Part shown: positions 9,314 through 17,737 of the stretch, piece by piece
Position numbering within the stretch: position 1 is the first letter of the stretch
How the letters are laid out: each line of letters begins with the position of its first letter
From: JANWWM01 sp046719715
Lineage (GTDB): Bacteria > Bacteroidota > Chlorobiia > Chlorobiales > Thermochlorobacteraceae
Direction of reading: 5' to 3'
DNA length: 64,000 bases
NCBI GenBank assembly: GCA_046719715.1
Contig: JBDNCJ010000008.1
Span: 5,860-69,859, forward strand
Notes under the pieces: model-generated
The model's database searches: none
The model's input: only the letters and a program-made list of their open reading frames with translations
What the model was told of the DNA's origin: nothing
Program-made: the position numbers and the translations under genes

Positions 9314-10046
9314 TTGGCGCGAAGAATATGCCGATATGTTCGAGGAGCCTGATATTTCTCACATTGAAATTGACGATGGAAAGCCTGTGGATAACATCAT
9401 TGCAGAAAAGCAACATCGCCTCTTGGTCTCTTCGCTTTACACGAATTGGAAGCCAAAAGAAAAGTTTGTCGCCACGACGAATGTCGGTGTATTTTTTTCT
9501 GTCTCACAGCCGCCCATTGTGCCCGATGCGCTGATTAGTTTCGGCGTAGATTTTCCGACTTGGGAGCAATTTGTCAGTCATAAAAAGTATCGCGCTTATT
9601 TTGTCTGGGTCTTTGGCAAGCCGCCCGACGTGGTCGTGGAAGTGGTAACCAACCGCAAAGGCGATGAACTGACCGATAAGCTCAAAATCTATGCAGACAT
9701 TCGCGTTCCTTACTACATCGTCTATGACTGGATGGGCATTTACGGCGACCCCAAAGTGCGTGTCTTCAAGTTGAGCGGCGCGGGGTATGTGCTCAAAGAC
9801 AATTTGAAACTCGATGAATATGGATTGCAAGTCGGGCTGTGGAACGGCGCGTTTGAAAGCGTCGAGCAGGGCGAGTGGCTTCGCTGGTATGATGCCGACG
9901 GCAATTTGCTCTTGACCAACGAAGAGTGGCAAGCCCAAACTGCCGCACAACTCAATGCTGAAAAACAACGACTCGAAGAAGCGCGCCAACGAGCCGAAAA
10001 ACTTGCGGCAAAACTCCGCGCTCTGGGAATCAATCCCGACGAATGA
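9288..10046 (+). CDS. Uma2 family (DUF820) PD-(D/E)XK nuclease-like protein
   Basis: Matches the Uma2/DUF820 family, which has a PD-(D/E)XK nuclease fold but unsettled function. The core shows VPDALIS (D80), the hydrophobic strand ending VVVEVVTN (E118), a Lys in DKLKIY (131/133), and a tail like ..YYIVYDW. After ~residue 200 comes an Arg/Glu/Ala-rich coiled coil (QRLEEARQRAEKLAAKLR) common in this family. The ATG at 9288 lies inside lipB in another frame, an overlap of 26 bases, which suggests translational coupling. The family is strongly expanded in Cyanobacteria and Chloroflexi, so lateral spread is possible. Confidence 0.85.
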   Translation: MAEQKATLDWREEYADMFEEPDISHIEIDDGKPVDNIIAEKQHRLLVSSLYTNWKPKEKFVATTNVGVFFSVSQPPIVPDALISFGVDFPTWEQFVSHKKYRAYFVWVFGKPPDVVVEVVTNRKGDELTDKLKIYADIRVPYYIVYDWMGIYGDPKVRVFKLSGAGYVLKDNLKLDEYGLQVGLWNGAFESVEQGEWLRWYDADGNLLLTNEEWQAQTAAQLNAEKQRLEEARQRAEKLAAKLRALGINPDE

Positions 10047-10084
10047 ATCTTCATTAAACCGTTAGTTCAAATCCAATCTTGACA

Positions 10085-12154
10085 ATGATTGCCGAAAAAA
10101 CAGCAACCAGTAAAAAAACCTCTGCCAAAAAATCTCAAAAGCAATCGCTCTTGAAATCTTTCACCAAAGATGATTTAGCCAAAGTCTATCGCTTAATGGT
10201 AACTGCGCGACAGATTGACGCCAAGTTGCTCACCATGCTCAAACAAGGCAAAGCTTCGTTCCACATTGGCGTTTCAGGACATGAGGCGGCACAAATCGCC
10301 GTTGGTCAAACGATGCGCAGCGGGGCAGATTGGTCATATCCGTATTACCGCAACCTTGCCTACTGCCTTTCGCTGGGATTCCGCATTGAAGATGCGATGC
10401 TCGATTTTCTCTTTCGCGAAGAAGCACCAAGCACAGCGGGCAGACAAATGTATGCACACTGGGGACATAAGGAACTGCGTATCGTCTCGCAATCTTCTCC
10501 GACAGGCACACAATTTCTGCAAGCCGTTGGAACAGCCATTGGTTGCAAGCGTGAAAAAAAAGGCGAAATCGTCTATGTCTCGGCGGGTGAAGGGACGACC
10601 TCACAAGGCGATTTTCACGAAGCCCTCAACTGGGCGGCGCGCGAGAAATTGCCGATTGTGTTCATGATTGAAAATAATGGCTATGCGATTTCTGTTCCGA
10701 TTCGCGAGCAAACCGCCGGGCAATCCGTCTATAAACTTGCCGCAGGCTACGAAGGCTTGATTCGTTACGACGTCGACGGCACAGATTATTTCGAGATGAA
10801 GCGCGTCGCTAATGAAGCCGTCGCCAAAGCGCGCAACGGTGAAGGGGCAGTGCTCATCAACGCCAATGTCGTGCGACTGCTTCCGCACTCGTCCTCCGAT
10901 GACCATTCCAAATACCGAACCGAAGAAGAACTTGCCGAAGACCGCAAGCGTGATTGCATTTTGCGCTTCGAGCAGCGTGTGCTCTCCGAACAAATTTTTT
11001 CACAAGAAGAACTCGACGCCATTAAAGCCGACGCAAAGCAAAAAATTGACGATGCGGCAACTTGGGCTGAATCGCGACCGGTTCCGAAAGTGGAAACCGT
11101 GATGCAACACGTGTATAGCGATGCTCCCTTAGCGCTCAATTACGAAGCCACCGTGCCGAGCGGCGCGCCGATTGTGATGGTTGATGCCATTAACCACGCG
11201 CTCGATGAAGAACTTGCCGCCAATCCGAACATGCTCATTTACGGCGAAGACGTGGCAGGCGGAAAGGGCGGCGTTTTTACCGCAACACGCAACCTAACCG
11301 CAAAGCACGGCGCAGACCGCGTCTTCAACTCGCCCCTTGCCGAAAGTTCAATCGTCGGAACGGCTATCGGATTAGCGATTATGGGATTCAAGCCCGTCGT
11401 CGAGATTCAATTCGGTGATTACATCTTTCCCGCCATGATGCAAATTCGCAACGAGCTTGCGATGATGCGCTATCGCTCCAACGGCAAATGGAAATGCCCC
11501 GTTGTGATTCGCGTGCCTGTGGGCGGATACATTCACGGCGCGCATTATCACTCGCAAAATATCGAGGCATTTTTCGCACACATTCCGGGATTGGTCGTCG
11601 TCTATCCCTCTAATGCAACCGACGCAAAAGGACTGCTCAAGACGGCTTGCCGCGCCGACGACCCCGTGCTGTTCTTGGAGCACAAATACCTGTATCGACA
11701 AGGCTTTGCGAAAACGCCTGAACCCGACGAGAATTATTTTACGCCGTTTGGTAAAGCGCGAGTGGTGCGTGAAGGGCGCGACATCTCGGTTATCACCTAT
11801 GGTGCATTGGTGCAACGCGCATTGGAAGCAGCTCGAAAATTGGAGCAAGAGGGCGTAAGCGTGGAAGTCGTTGACCTGCGTTCTATCTTGCCTTACGACA
11901 AAGAGGCAATTCTCAAATCAGTTAAGAAAACAAGCAAAGTCTTGGTCGCGCACGAAGATATGCTCACACAAGGATTCGGAGCGGAAATTGCCGCCTTCAT
12001 TGCCGAGCAGTGCTTCGAGTATCTTGATGCGCCAGTCAAGCGTTTGGGTGCGCTCGATGTTGCCGCCGTGCCTTACGCCGATGACCTCGAAGATGCCGTG
12101 CTACCCAACGACAAAAAAATGTATGACGCGCTGAAAGAATTGGCGAAGTATTAA
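10085..12154 (+). CDS. Fused alpha-beta 2-oxoacid dehydrogenase E1 (branched-chain/pyruvate type)
   Basis: Thiamine-diphosphate enzyme that decarboxylates a 2-oxoacid and passes the acyl group to a lipoylated E2. Residues ~30-340 are the E1-alpha domain, with a ThDP motif of the form GEGTTSQGDF...ENNGYAISVP. Residues ~355-689 are the E1-beta domain (YGEDVAGGKGGVF, PLAESSIVG, HSQNIEAFF). The GEG rather than GDG form favours the branched-chain/2-oxoisovalerate branch, but the substrate is not certain. One polypeptide replaces the usual two subunits. The ATG at 10085 is preferred over the in-frame TTG at 10079. Gene context with lipB fits, but E2 and E3 are absent here. Confidence 0.9.
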   Translation: MIAEKTATSKKTSAKKSQKQSLLKSFTKDDLAKVYRLMVTARQIDAKLLTMLKQGKASFHIGVSGHEAAQIAVGQTMRSGADWSYPYYRNLAYCLSLGFRIEDAMLDFLFREEAPSTAGRQMYAHWGHKELRIVSQSSPTGTQFLQAVGTAIGCKREKKGEIVYVSAGEGTTSQGDFHEALNWAAREKLPIVFMIENNGYAISVPIREQTAGQSVYKLAAGYEGLIRYDVDGTDYFEMKRVANEAVAKARNGEGAVLINANVVRLLPHSSSDDHSKYRTEEELAEDRKRDCILRFEQRVLSEQIFSQEELDAIKADAKQKIDDAATWAESRPVPKVETVMQHVYSDAPLALNYEATVPSGAPIVMVDAINHALDEELAANPNMLIYGEDVAGGKGGVFTATRNLTAKHGADRVFNSPLAESSIVGTAIGLAIMGFKPVVEIQFGDYIFPAMMQIRNELAMMRYRSNGKWKCPVVIRVPVGGYIHGAHYHSQNIEAFFAHIPGLVVVYPSNATDAKGLLKTACRADDPVLFLEHKYLYRQGFAKTPEPDENYFTPFGKARVVREGRDISVITYGALVQRALEAARKLEQEGVSVEVVDLRSILPYDKEAILKSVKKTSKVLVAHEDMLTQGFGAEIAAFIAEQCFEYLDAPVKRLGALDVAAVPYADDLEDAVLPNDKKMYDALKELAKY

Positions 12155-12175
12155 AAATTTGACCAGGAGAAAACG

Positions 12176-12201
12176 AAAGGGCGGAGAAAATTCCGCCTTT
12201 T
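12176..12201. terminator. Bidirectional terminator between E1 and ftsK
   Basis: GGCGGA (12180-12185) pairs with TCCGCC (12192-12197) around GAAAAT. It has an A-tract on one side and a T-tract on the other, so it can terminate both convergent genes. The ftsK stop codon is 5 bases away. Confidence 0.8.
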
Positions 12202-12205
12202 ACGT

Positions 12206-15148
12206 TTAATCCAAGTTGTTCAAAATCAAATCGAGCGATTCTTCGCTCTCGATTAACACTTCACGTGGTTTGCTTCCGTCAGGTGCGCCAACGATGCCGG
12301 CTTGTTCGAGTTGGTCCATAATGCGGGCGGCTCTGCCGAAGCCCAATTTCAACCGTCGCTGTAAAAGCGACACACTGCCTTGCTGATGACGCACCACAAG
12401 TCGCGCCGCTTCTTCAAACATTTTATCGCGCTCAAAATCGCCGTCCTCTTCATCGTCCATCTCGCCTTTTGAGCTGGTCAGTTTCAGGTCAGGTGAAGGC
12501 AATTCGAGTGCCATATCGAAGCCTTTCTGCGCGTAAATAAATTCGGTGATGGCTTCGACTTCTTCGGTCGAGACGAACGCATTTTGGATTCGAATCGGCT
12601 TCGGTTCGCTCGATGGCAAAAAGAGCATATCGCCGTAGCCCAAGAGTTGCTCTGCGCCCATCATGTCTAAAATTGTGCGCGAGTCGATTTTGCTGGCGAC
12701 TTGATAGGCGACGCGTGCAGGGAAATTGGCTTTAATCACGCCCGTAATCACATCGACGCTTGGTCGCTGTGTGGCAACCACCAGATGAATACCGACCGCA
12801 CGCGCCAGTTGAGCGAGGCGTGCAATCGGTTCTTCAACATCTCTGCCCGCCGTAATCATCATATCGGCAAGTTCATCGATAATGACGACGATGTAAGGCA
12901 AGGCGTCGTCGGGAAACTTTGCATTGAAATCTTTAATGTTGCGCACGCCTGCTTTGGCGAGTTGGTCGTAGCGCATATCCATTTCCTTCTCAACCGATTT
13001 GAGCGCGTAGACGGCTTTGCTTGTATCGGTGATAATCTGCTCCTCCAAATCTTTGTATTTGACAAGAAAATGATTTTTGAGTTTTTGATACGGAAAGAGC
13101 TCGACGCGCTTCGGGTCAATCAAGAGAAACTTCACTTTTTCAGGCGAACAGAAGTAAATCAGGCTGGTGAGAATCGTATTGATGCCGACGGATTTGCCTG
13201 AACCCGTAGAACCTGCAACGAGCAAGTGCGGCATTTTGGCAAGGTCATCGATGTAGATTTCGTTGGAGATTGTTTTTCCAAACGCGATGGGAAGAATGCC
13301 CTTAAAGTTTTTGAATTTTTCGGATTGAAGAAGTGTCTTGATGCGCACAATTTTGGACTTTGAGTTCGGGATTTCCACGCCGACGGCGTTTTTTCCCGGA
13401 ATCGGTGCAATGATTCGAATGCCACGTGCCGACATTGCCATCGCCAAGTCATCAGCAAGCGACGTGATGCGCGAGACTTTCACATCGGGCGCGAGTTCGA
13501 GTTCAAAGAGCGTCACGCGCGGACCGACCGTCGCTTCGACTTTGACAACCTCAATTTTATAGATGCGTAATTTCTCCAACAACTTGCGCTTGTTTTCCTC
13601 GAGTTCTTCAATCGAGACGGCGTCGGTTTCTGGCTCTGGCTCATGGAGCAAATCGACAGACGGAAATTGATATGTAAAATGCTCCTTCGTTTCGACTGCT
13701 AAATTGCGTTCATCTAAGTTAGCCTCTTTTTCTTGCACTGATTCTTTGAGCGTAATGGTCGGCTCATGCGGCGGCTCGGTTGCTTTCGCTTTGGGTTTTT
13801 GCGTAGTCAGTTCGGTGAGTAAGTCCTCGAGCACGTCGTCTTTTTCCTCGCTCGCGGGCGAATCGGGTGCAGGATTCGCTTCGGGCGTCGGGTTGCTCGA
13901 GCATGCTGACGCTTGAACATTTGGCAGTTCAGAAGTTGCATCAGGTGCGGGTTCATCGAGTCCGTTCAGAATTTTTTCAAGTTCGCGGTCAATTGCTTCT
14001 TCAATCGTCGTTGATGGAACGGCGGGCGGCGCGCTGGCTTCTCTCGTTGAAGGTTCAGGCGCAGGCGTTTCATGCGTGAGCGATTTTGTCTCAACGAGAA
14101 TGGGTTCAGTTTGACTTATCGGCGCAGTGGGTGTTTCAATGAGCAGGTTGCGCAGTCCGAAAGCGGCGTTATCAGCCTCGTTTTGAGAATCGGTTGCGAT
14201 GGGCTTCGGCGGCGCGATGTCTTCGTTTGGCTGATTTGTGAGTTCTCTTGTTGGAATTGAACTCGATTCGGCTGGCAATTCCTTGTCTTCTTTGCGTCGT
14301 CCAAATTTGAGTTCAGGTTGTGGATTTGGGGGTGGTGTTTCCGACGCAGGCAAGTCGTCTTGTTTTGTTTCTTCTGCCTCTGCAAGTTCTTCCTCGATGG
14401 CACGAGCGCGGGCTTCCTGCCACTCTTTGAATTTGAGCATGGTGCCGCTGGCAATCTCGCTGGCTTTGTCGCGTGTGAGGTAGGCAATTCGGTCAAAAGT
14501 TTTTTGCAAGTCAAGGTCAACGAAGAGGGCGATGACAAGCAACAAAAGCACCGTGAGCAAACACCATGCGCCGAACTTTCCAAGAATGGTTGCAAGCGTG
14601 GTCGCAACCAATCGTCCAATCGCGCCCGACATGACCTCGCTGAATCCAAACGCCGTTAAGCCAAACATTGACGCAACGATGGTGGAAAAAAAGACGCCAT
14701 AAACCGTAACATAAATCGCCTTCGCGAAGTCTTGGCGGCGAAAGAGCGAAAATCCCCAAAAGGCTGAAATCACAAGCAGAAGCGCGGTCGGATAGCCGAG
14801 CATCGAGCGCATCAAAAACGAAGAAAGTTTTGCACCGAACAGCCCAAGCGGGTTGTGAAGTTGGCTTGCGGCAAGCCGCGCTTCGTGAGAGAAAAATTCA
14901 AAAAGGGAAATGTTCTCGATAAGTGCTTCGTCCTCGATGTGGTAGCAAAAGAGTGCAATCAGGAACAGCACGGAAAGAAGCATCACGAAAACGCCCCAAA
15001 GTTCGGAGCGGCGTTTGGCAATCGAATCGCCGAGTGGATTTTTCGATTTTTTCGTCGATTTTTTCTTCGTGCTGTCGCTCGCCTTTGGGCGTTCGGCTTT
15101 CGGCGCGTGGAGCGTAGAGGCATCGTTAATCAATTCGGGTGTTTGCAT
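12206..15148 (-). CDS. ftsK: DNA translocase FtsK
   Basis: Septum-anchored hexameric ATPase that pumps chromosome termini apart during division. The N-terminal ~210 residues contain about four membrane segments. A long Pro/Glu/Ala-rich linker follows to ~residue 500. Then come the alpha/beta motor with Walker A GSTGSGKS near residue 645 and Walker B VVIIDELADMM, and a C-terminal winged-helix gamma domain (RRLKLGFGRAARIMDQLE) that reads KOPS sites. The ATG at 15148 (MQTPELIN) is preferred; an in-frame TTG at 15175 would add 9 residues. The ~296 bases upstream (15149-15444) contain no recognisable gene or RNA and presumably include the promoter. Confidence 0.96.
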   Translation of the reverse strand: MQTPELINDASTLHAPKAERPKASDSTKKKSTKKSKNPLGDSIAKRRSELWGVFVMLLSVLFLIALFCYHIEDEALIENISLFEFFSHEARLAASQLHNPLGLFGAKLSSFLMRSMLGYPTALLLVISAFWGFSLFRRQDFAKAIYVTVYGVFFSTIVASMFGLTAFGFSEVMSGAIGRLVATTLATILGKFGAWCLLTVLLLLVIALFVDLDLQKTFDRIAYLTRDKASEIASGTMLKFKEWQEARARAIEEELAEAEETKQDDLPASETPPPNPQPELKFGRRKEDKELPAESSSIPTRELTNQPNEDIAPPKPIATDSQNEADNAAFGLRNLLIETPTAPISQTEPILVETKSLTHETPAPEPSTREASAPPAVPSTTIEEAIDRELEKILNGLDEPAPDATSELPNVQASACSSNPTPEANPAPDSPASEEKDDVLEDLLTELTTQKPKAKATEPPHEPTITLKESVQEKEANLDERNLAVETKEHFTYQFPSVDLLHEPEPETDAVSIEELEENKRKLLEKLRIYKIEVVKVEATVGPRVTLFELELAPDVKVSRITSLADDLAMAMSARGIRIIAPIPGKNAVGVEIPNSKSKIVRIKTLLQSEKFKNFKGILPIAFGKTISNEIYIDDLAKMPHLLVAGSTGSGKSVGINTILTSLIYFCSPEKVKFLLIDPKRVELFPYQKLKNHFLVKYKDLEEQIITDTSKAVYALKSVEKEMDMRYDQLAKAGVRNIKDFNAKFPDDALPYIVVIIDELADMMITAGRDVEEPIARLAQLARAVGIHLVVATQRPSVDVITGVIKANFPARVAYQVASKIDSRTILDMMGAEQLLGYGDMLFLPSSEPKPIRIQNAFVSTEEVEAITEFIYAQKGFDMALELPSPDLKLTSSKGEMDDEEDGDFERDKMFEEAARLVVRHQQGSVSLLQRRLKLGFGRAARIMDQLEQAGIVGAPDGSKPREVLIESEESLDLILNNLD

Positions 15149-15444
15149 AGTGTTTCGCAACGAAAGAAATAACAAAAATTTAGAGCCGCTTTAACGAAAG
15201 GCTTGATGCAAAAACGATAAAGCAGAGGTTATTGAAGCCAAGTTGGATTTCCGTTGCGAAAGGCGGGTGAAAAGCAACTCATCAAAAAAAGGCAACAGCC
15301 TTCCGCGAGAACGGAAACGGTGATGCCTTCAAATTGTGATGCGAATTGAGAAATGTGCTTTGTGCGAATTTAATGAACCTTCGGAACATTTCCCGAAGAA
15401 TGTGATTTTGACGCAATCACAAGGCGCATGTTGGCAGTCGTAGG

Positions 15445-16098
15445 TTAGAAGTCGAGCGAGCGCAAGTTCTTGAAGTGCCCGTTTGAGCGCACGCGCCGCT
15501 TGATTTCTTCCGCCCGCTCGATTTCAGGAATGACGCGCTCGAAGTGCTCGACGATGAATTCCAATCGGGCGTTTTCGCTGGTCATTTCAAGCAGTTTTTG
15601 CTTTTGAAGCACATCGAAACCTGCGTTGTGCGCGATGCGGAATGAGGCGCGTTCGTCGCTGTCGTATTCTTCAACGGTCGTTTCGCCGTTGATGAGTTCC
15701 ATGAGTTTAAGATGTAGCGTAATCGCACGCTGTCGGAGCGAGCCGTCTAAAATCACGTCGTCGTCGTCGAAGAATTCGACGGAGGCTTGCATGTAAGGTT
15801 TGTCTTTGTAGACTTCAATCATTCGGTAGCGCATCACGCCCGTGGTGATGATGTCCAAACGCCCGTCGGCGTATTCATTGACAATTTCTTCAAGATCGAC
15901 CGTACACCCGACAGGGTAAAGTTTATTGTTGTATGCCAGCGACACACCGAAGGGCTTTCCTTGTCCATACTCCATGCCCGAACGGCAGTATGCAATCATC
16001 GCCTTGTAACGCTCTTCAAAAATGTGGAGCGGCAGTGGTTCAGACGGACAAACCACAAGCGGTAAGGGAAAAAGCGGAATGATGTTTTTGTCAGCCAT
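15445..16098 (-). CDS. LON substrate-binding-domain protein
   Basis: A 217-residue protein consisting of a stand-alone Lon N-terminal (LON) domain. It starts with the hallmark IIPLFPLPLVVCPSEPLPLHIFEERYK. The rest shows the usual GVSL..., VGC(T)VDLEEI and D(GR)LDI..TG..R pattern, then a helical tail. There is no AAA+ or protease domain, so it is not Lon itself. The function of such proteins is unproven; an adaptor or substrate-recognition role is often guessed. The ATG at 16098 (MADKN) is chosen because the upstream in-frame extension to 16176 has no family-like sequence. Confidence 0.85.
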   Translation of the reverse strand: MADKNIIPLFPLPLVVCPSEPLPLHIFEERYKAMIAYCRSGMEYGQGKPFGVSLAYNNKLYPVGCTVDLEEIVNEYADGRLDIITTGVMRYRMIEVYKDKPYMQASVEFFDDDDVILDGSLRQRAITLHLKLMELINGETTVEEYDSDERASFRIAHNAGFDVLQKQKLLEMTSENARLEFIVEHFERVIPEIERAEEIKRRVRSNGHFKNLRSLDF

Positions 16099-16225
16099 TG
16101 TGGTTAGAAGAAAATATGTCGCGGGTTGCAACGAAAAGCAACCATGCAGAGCAGTAAAATGAATTTGAAGTTTCAATCAAGTTGCAACCCACGGTAACAA
16201 AGGCGATTTGAGCATGGCAAGATAA

Positions 16226-16720
16226 TCAATCCACCTGTTCAATTTCCCAAAGTTGGTTGTTACCGCTGTTGACTTCCCATTGAATAATTTTAGCGCCATT
16301 GCTGGTTGATGCGCCTTCAACGGTAAGAGCTTTGCTCGTCGCTTTTGAAATAATTTTGAAGAATCCTTTTTCATCGCGCTCTAATTCCCACAGTTGATTG
16401 TTGCCTTTGCCGGCTTCCCACTGAATGATTTTTACGCCGTTTTCAGACTTTCCGCCTTCTACGTCCAAGCATTTTCCGGTGGCTTTATTGATGATTTGCA
16501 CGAAGTTGCCGACCTCTTTAAACTCCCACAGTTGATTGTTGCCTTTGTTGAACTCCCACTGAATAATTTCCGTGCCGTTGTCGGGCTTTGAGCCAGAAAC
16601 GTCAATGGCTTTGCTGCTTGCCTTATTGATAATTTTGTAAAACTGAGCGTTTGCGCTTTCCGAAGAGAGCGCAAAGACACTCATTGCGAAGACTGTGCCG
16701 AGAAGAAAAAAGCGTTTCAT
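16226..16720 (-). CDS. Secreted ricin-type (RICIN/QxW) beta-trefoil lectin
   Basis: A small 164-residue secreted lectin. A signal peptide (MKRFFLLGTVFAMSVFALS, cleaved after ANA) precedes three ~45-residue units. Each unit has the form ..I.NKAS.K..DV.G....NG..IIQWE...GNNQLWE. The repeated QLW triplets identify a ricin-B-like beta-trefoil that binds galactose-type or other sugars. The units are closely alike, which suggests recent internal triplication. The start at 16720 is supported by a strong GGAGGT Shine-Dalgarno sequence; an upstream in-frame extension to 16837 is not used. No catalytic domain is attached, so it is probably a periplasmic or extracellular binding protein. Confidence 0.88.
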   Translation of the reverse strand: MKRFFLLGTVFAMSVFALSSESANAQFYKIINKASSKAIDVSGSKPDNGTEIIQWEFNKGNNQLWEFKEVGNFVQIINKATGKCLDVEGGKSENGVKIIQWEAGKGNNQLWELERDEKGFFKIISKATSKALTVEGASTSNGAKIIQWEVNSGNNQLWEIEQVD

Positions 16721-16853
16721 TAATGAGACCTCCAAAATGGTTTTGCAGTTGAAAGATAATTGTATTTGCGTAATATGCGGATTCAAAAGAAACATCAAGC
16801 AAAGATACGCCAAGCGTGCGTGTCGCAAAAATCGCATTGAGATAAGAAATTCA

Positions 16854-17222
16854 ATGAAGCAAAAAAGTTATGTGCGCTTGATGAACGCGGTATTTTACGC
16901 GCATCATGGGGTTTATCAAGCCGAGCATCAAGTTGGGGCGCGCTATGAAGTCGATGCCGAATTGGCAGTAGATTTCACCGAAGCCGGCGCGACGGATAAA
17001 CTCGCCAAAACCATCGACTACGAAAAAGTCTACGCCAAAATCAAGGAAGCTTTGACGGGCAAAAAGTTTTATCTCATCGAAGCCGTCGCCAAAACCATCG
17101 CCGATGAGTTGTTGCAGGATTTTCAAAATCTTGAATCGGTGAGAATCCGCGTGCGCAAGCGTAATCCGCCCGTCGGCGGCGTGTGCGATTACGCCGAAGC
17201 CGATTACGTCGTCGAGCGATGA
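16854..17222 (+). CDS. folB: Dihydroneopterin aldolase
   Basis: Folate pathway enzyme that converts 7,8-dihydroneopterin to 6-hydroxymethyl-7,8-dihydropterin and glycolaldehyde. At 122 residues it has the normal family length. Visible family features are FYAHHGVYQAEHQVG near the N-terminus (base-binding region), TIDYEKVY, the FYLIEAVAKTIAD segment with the conserved Glu, and VRIRVRKRNPPVGG. The ATG at 16854 (MKQKSYVRL) is chosen; the open frame runs further upstream, but that part overlaps the lectin gene's promoter side and is not family-like. Its stop overlaps the folK start (ATGA), so the two are translationally coupled. Confidence 0.93.
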   Translation: MKQKSYVRLMNAVFYAHHGVYQAEHQVGARYEVDAELAVDFTEAGATDKLAKTIDYEKVYAKIKEALTGKKFYLIEAVAKTIADELLQDFQNLESVRIRVRKRNPPVGGVCDYAEADYVVER

Positions 17223-17731
17223 GCATCGTGTTTGTCGGTCTCGGTTCAAATCTCGGCGAGCGGCTCACGATGCTTCAAGAAGCGATTGCCTGCATTTCGG
17301 AACTTCCGACCACCGAAGTCCTCGCCACGTCGAGCGTCTATGAATCACCCCCGATTGATTGTTCCGAACAAAATCCATTTCTCAACGCCGTCTGTAAAAT
17401 TACAACCGACCTTTCCCCGACGGCGTTGCTCACGGCTTTGAAAGACATTGAACGCAAACTCGGCAGACCTGAACGCTACGCCCGATGGTCGCCGCGACGC
17501 ATTGACCTCGATATTTTATTTTACGATGACCAAGTGCTTCAACAAGACGGTTTAACGATTCCTCATTCGGAAATTCAACACCGAAAGTTCGTGCTTGTGC
17601 CGATGCTTGAACTTGAAGACGTCTTGCACCCGCTCTTGAAAAAACGGCTATCAACTTTACTGGCGGAAACAAGCGACTGCTCCGTCATTTACAAACAAGA
17701 AGCGCGATTATTCTACAACAAGAAACCTTAA
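17219..17731 (+). CDS. folK: 2-amino-4-hydroxy-6-hydroxymethyldihydropteridine pyrophosphokinase
   Basis: Transfers pyrophosphate from ATP to the FolB product, giving the substrate of dihydropteroate synthase. The signature RWSPRRIDLDILFYDD (residues ~94-109) contains the two metal-binding Asp residues. The N-terminus FVGLGSNLGER and the substrate motif SSVYESPP are typical. At 170 residues the length is normal. It starts inside the folB stop codon. The symporter gene follows 6 bases after its stop. Confidence 0.95.
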   Translation: MSIVFVGLGSNLGERLTMLQEAIACISELPTTEVLATSSVYESPPIDCSEQNPFLNAVCKITTDLSPTALLTALKDIERKLGRPERYARWSPRRIDLDILFYDDQVLQQDGLTIPHSEIQHRKFVLVPMLELEDVLHPLLKKRLSTLLAETSDCSVIYKQEARLFYNKKP

Positions 17732-17737
17732 AGCAAG

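Noticed and set aside
16695..16853. Upstream extension of folB
   Set aside because: The added residues are basic and not like the family, and they overlap the lectin gene's start region. The ATG at 16854 gives the normal enzyme.
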